Shown here one piece after another: positions 7,218 through 7,710 of a stretch of 7,710 nt of DNA; the first letter of the stretch is position 1; each line of letters opens with the position of its first letter. Made by a program: the position numbers and the translations under genes. A model generated the notes under the pieces. It was not told where the DNA came from. It ran no database searches and worked only from the letters and a program-made list of their open reading frames with translations. Source of the DNA: Bacteroidales bacterium (lineage in GTDB: Bacteria > Bacteroidota > Bacteroidia > Bacteroidales > UBA932); the NCBI GenBank assembly GCA_021443605.1, contig JABUTQ010000310.1, forward strand, positions 1 to 7,710, in the 5' to 3' direction.

Positions 7218-7244
7218 TCTAAATAATTTGATTTTGAATAATTG
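7206..7244. repeat. 12-bp perfect inverted repeat over the ATPase -33 element
   Basis: CAATTATTCAAA (7206-7217) and TTTGAATAATTG (7233-7244) are perfect reverse complements separated by 15 nt. The left arm contains the ATPase -33 box. Inner alternative pairing exists (TCAAAT 7213-7218 with ATTTGA 7226-7231), and TTTGATT-like words recur from 7170 to 7235. The arrangement is what an operator would look like, but AT-rich DNA makes such repeats easier to get by chance. Confidence 0.6.
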
Positions 7245-7273
7245 GTGCCTGGGTATTTTTATTACGATGTTTC

Positions 7274-7311
7274 CGTTACGTTAATTATGTAACGTACTTA
7301 TCGAAACGATA
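7274..7311. repeat. Pair of short palindromes in the ATPase upstream region
   Basis: CGTTAC (7274-7279) and GTAACG (7289-7294) form an inverted repeat with a 9-nt spacer. Immediately after, TATCG-AAA-CGATA (7299-7311) forms a second one. They lie 60-100 bp upstream of the ATPase -33 box. Function is unknown; protein-binding sites are possible. Confidence 0.4.
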
Positions 7312-7345
7312 TGAATCCGAATAGTCCAATTTTTTACAAACTTTT

Positions 7346-7376
7346 TTTGTCAATCGTTTTGAATTTTGTAACTTAG
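7346..7376 (+). promoter_or_regulatory. Candidate plus-strand promoter for the lipoprotein leader
   Basis: TTTG (7346-7349), 19 nt, then TAACTTAG (7369-7376) matches the Bacteroidota promoter with one mismatch in the -7 box. It would start RNA near 7380, giving a leader of about 270 nt that passes through the hairpin at 7559-7604. Surrounding T-richness makes a chance TTTG likely, so this is a candidate only. Confidence 0.35.
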
Positions 7377-7399
7377 CGACAGATATTTTTCGGGTGAAG

Positions 7400-7414
7400 T
7401 GTCAGTGCCTGACA
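7400..7414 (+). repeat. Small hairpin TGTCAG/CTGACA
   Basis: TGTCAG (7400-7405) and CTGACA (7409-7414) form a perfect 6-bp stem with a 3-nt loop about 20 nt after the candidate promoter start. It could be a 5'-end structure of a leader RNA or a binding site. Confidence 0.4.
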
Positions 7415-7446
7415 ATTTTGCCCCAAGAACCGATAAGATTTGACAG

Positions 7447-7533
7447 ATGCAGAATGGGGTTTACATATTTTTAGGTGTAGATTTGCATTTGATTGCAAAG
7501 GTGGTTGACATATACCCCCCCCCACTTAAATAA
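7447..7533 (+). CDS. Possible 28-residue leader peptide with Pro-Pro-Pro
   Basis: An ATG at 7447 opens 28 codons, beginning MQNGVYIFLG and ending YPPPLK before TAA at 7531-7533. The C9 tract encodes the three prolines. It stops 25 nt before the hairpin at 7559. No ribosome-binding signal is recognisable and this length is expected by chance, so it is listed only because of its position between candidate promoter and hairpin. Confidence 0.12.
   Translation: MQNGVYIFLGVDLHLIAKVVDIYPPPLK
7478..7485 (+). promoter_or_regulatory. Alternative -7 box upstream of the lipoprotein gene
   Basis: TAGATTTG is an exact TAnnTTTG match, but no TTTG or TTG stands 19-21 nt upstream. If used, the leader would be about 165 nt and would still include the C tract and hairpin. 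It overlaps the small inverted repeat at 7482-7499. Confidence 0.3.
7482..7499 (+). repeat. Short inverted repeat TTTGCA/TGCAAA
   Basis: TTTGCA (7482-7487) and TGCAAA (7494-7499) pair perfectly over a 6-nt loop. It may form a small RNA hairpin in the leader or mark a binding site. No T-run follows, so it is not a terminator. Confidence 0.35.
7515..7523 (+). repeat. Homopolymer tract of nine C
   Basis: Nine consecutive cytosines stand out in AT-rich DNA. Such tracts are prone to slipped-strand length change and to sequencing error. The tract lies in the presumed leader of the downstream lipoprotein gene. Confidence 0.9.
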
Positions 7534-7558
7534 CTGCATATCAGCAACATACATAAAT

Positions 7559-7604
7559 AAAGCCCTACTGTTAGGATTATCTCATTCCTGCGGTGGGGCT
7601 TTTT
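7559..7604 (+). terminator. Terminator-like hairpin in the lipoprotein gene leader
   Basis: AAAGCCCTACTGT (7559-7571) pairs with GCGGTGGGGCTTT (7590-7602) through thirteen pairs including G-U wobbles. The inner AGGA (7573-7576) pairs with TCCT (7586-7589) across a one-base bulge. The right arm runs into TTTTTGTTTT. This is a good intrinsic terminator on the plus strand. It lies 48 nt before the ATG at 7653 and no plus-strand gene ends between 6022 and it, so it would act on a leader or a small RNA. Confidence 0.65.
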
Positions 7605-7652
7605 GTTTTGCACAAAATACTACCCATTAACACTAATAAAATATACGATTAC

Positions 7653-7710
7653 ATGAAGACAAAGTATGTAGCATTAGCACTCATGATTGTGACTTTGGTA
7701 AGTTGCAATG
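7653..7710 (+). CDS. Lipoprotein, N-terminal fragment (runs off the window)
   Basis: Only 19 codons are present: MKTKYVALALMIVTLVSCN. This is a type II signal peptide: two lysines, a hydrophobic stretch, and lipobox LVSC with the modified Cys at residue 18. The upstream DNA is A-rich (AATAAAATATACG) without Shine-Dalgarno, as usual for Bacteroidota. No -7 box lies between the hairpin at 7559-7604 and this start, so transcription probably enters through the hairpin. The mature protein's role cannot be told. Confidence 0.7.
   Translation, partial: MKTKYVALALMIVTLVSCN

Larger units (their letters stand above)
7171..7652. other. AT-rich intergenic region with regulatory-looking structure, no confident gene
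   Basis: About 480 bp between the divergent starts of the ATPase and the partial lipoprotein gene have no recognisable protein, tRNA or rRNA. The region contains the ATPase promoter, four inverted repeats, candidate plus-strand promoters, a C9 tract, a 28-codon reading frame and a terminator-like hairpin. It is unusually long and structured compared with the other junctions here (8-38 bp). Confidence 0.7.

Noticed and set aside
7372..7539. Minus-strand 55-codon frame through the C tract
   Set aside because: It exists only if the tract has ten C; with the nine present it stops after 22 codons.
7200..7650. Insertion sequence or integrase remnant in the 3' region
   Set aside because: No transposase-like frame, matched terminal repeats with target duplication, or tRNA attachment site is visible.

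Overview
The window reads as chromosomal DNA from a Bacteroidota bacterium, most likely Bacteroidales. The main evidence is the promoters. Boxes matching the Bacteroides -7 consensus TAnnTTTG lie directly upstream of pnuC (36-43), the mechanosensitive channel (minus strand, 3716-3723), the GH3 gene (3736-3743) and the AAA ATPase (minus strand, 7186-7193). The ATPase box also has a TTTG -33 element at 20-nt spacing. Shine-Dalgarno sequences are absent, and start sites are preceded by A/T-rich DNA. The protein families present (lipoprotein GH3, long MscS channel, PnuC, ATPase_2-type AAA protein) fit this group. The genus cannot be fixed from the sequence.

Layout. 51-725 (+) encodes a PnuC-family vitamin-precursor permease. 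Ten bases later, 736-1374 (+) encodes a family I inorganic pyrophosphatase; the two look like one operon. 1386-3710 (-) is a large MscS-family channel convergent with the pyrophosphatase. A 38-bp divergent intergenic region with back-to-back promoters separates it from 3749-6022 (+), a GH3 lipoprotein. That gene converges on 6031-7170 (-), an AAA ATPase with a C-terminal winged-helix-like domain. The last ~0.5 kb (7171-7652) is AT-rich and has no confident gene. It holds the ATPase promoter, several inverted repeats, a nine-C tract, and a terminator-like hairpin. A truncated lipoprotein gene follows (from 7653, running off the end).

How the genes relate. PnuC and pyrophosphatase may be linked through NAD salvage, because adenylyl transfer to NMN releases pyrophosphate. 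The other genes are not obviously one pathway: osmotic protection (MscS), envelope glycan-related (GH3), and an ATPase of unknown client.

The most interesting point is the GH3 protein. It is full length with all three domains, but the invariant catalytic nucleophile Asp is Gly (G261) and the neighbouring active-site Tyr is Thr (T229), while the acid/base Glu (E423) and most substrate-binding residues remain. It looks like a conserved-fold pseudoenzyme or an enzyme with an altered mechanism. The second point is the 3' leader region, where a strong hairpin plus T-run stands in front of a lipoprotein gene with no upstream gene to terminate. That is an attenuation or small-RNA candidate. I saw no CRISPR array, tRNA, rRNA, insertion sequence or obvious defence system.
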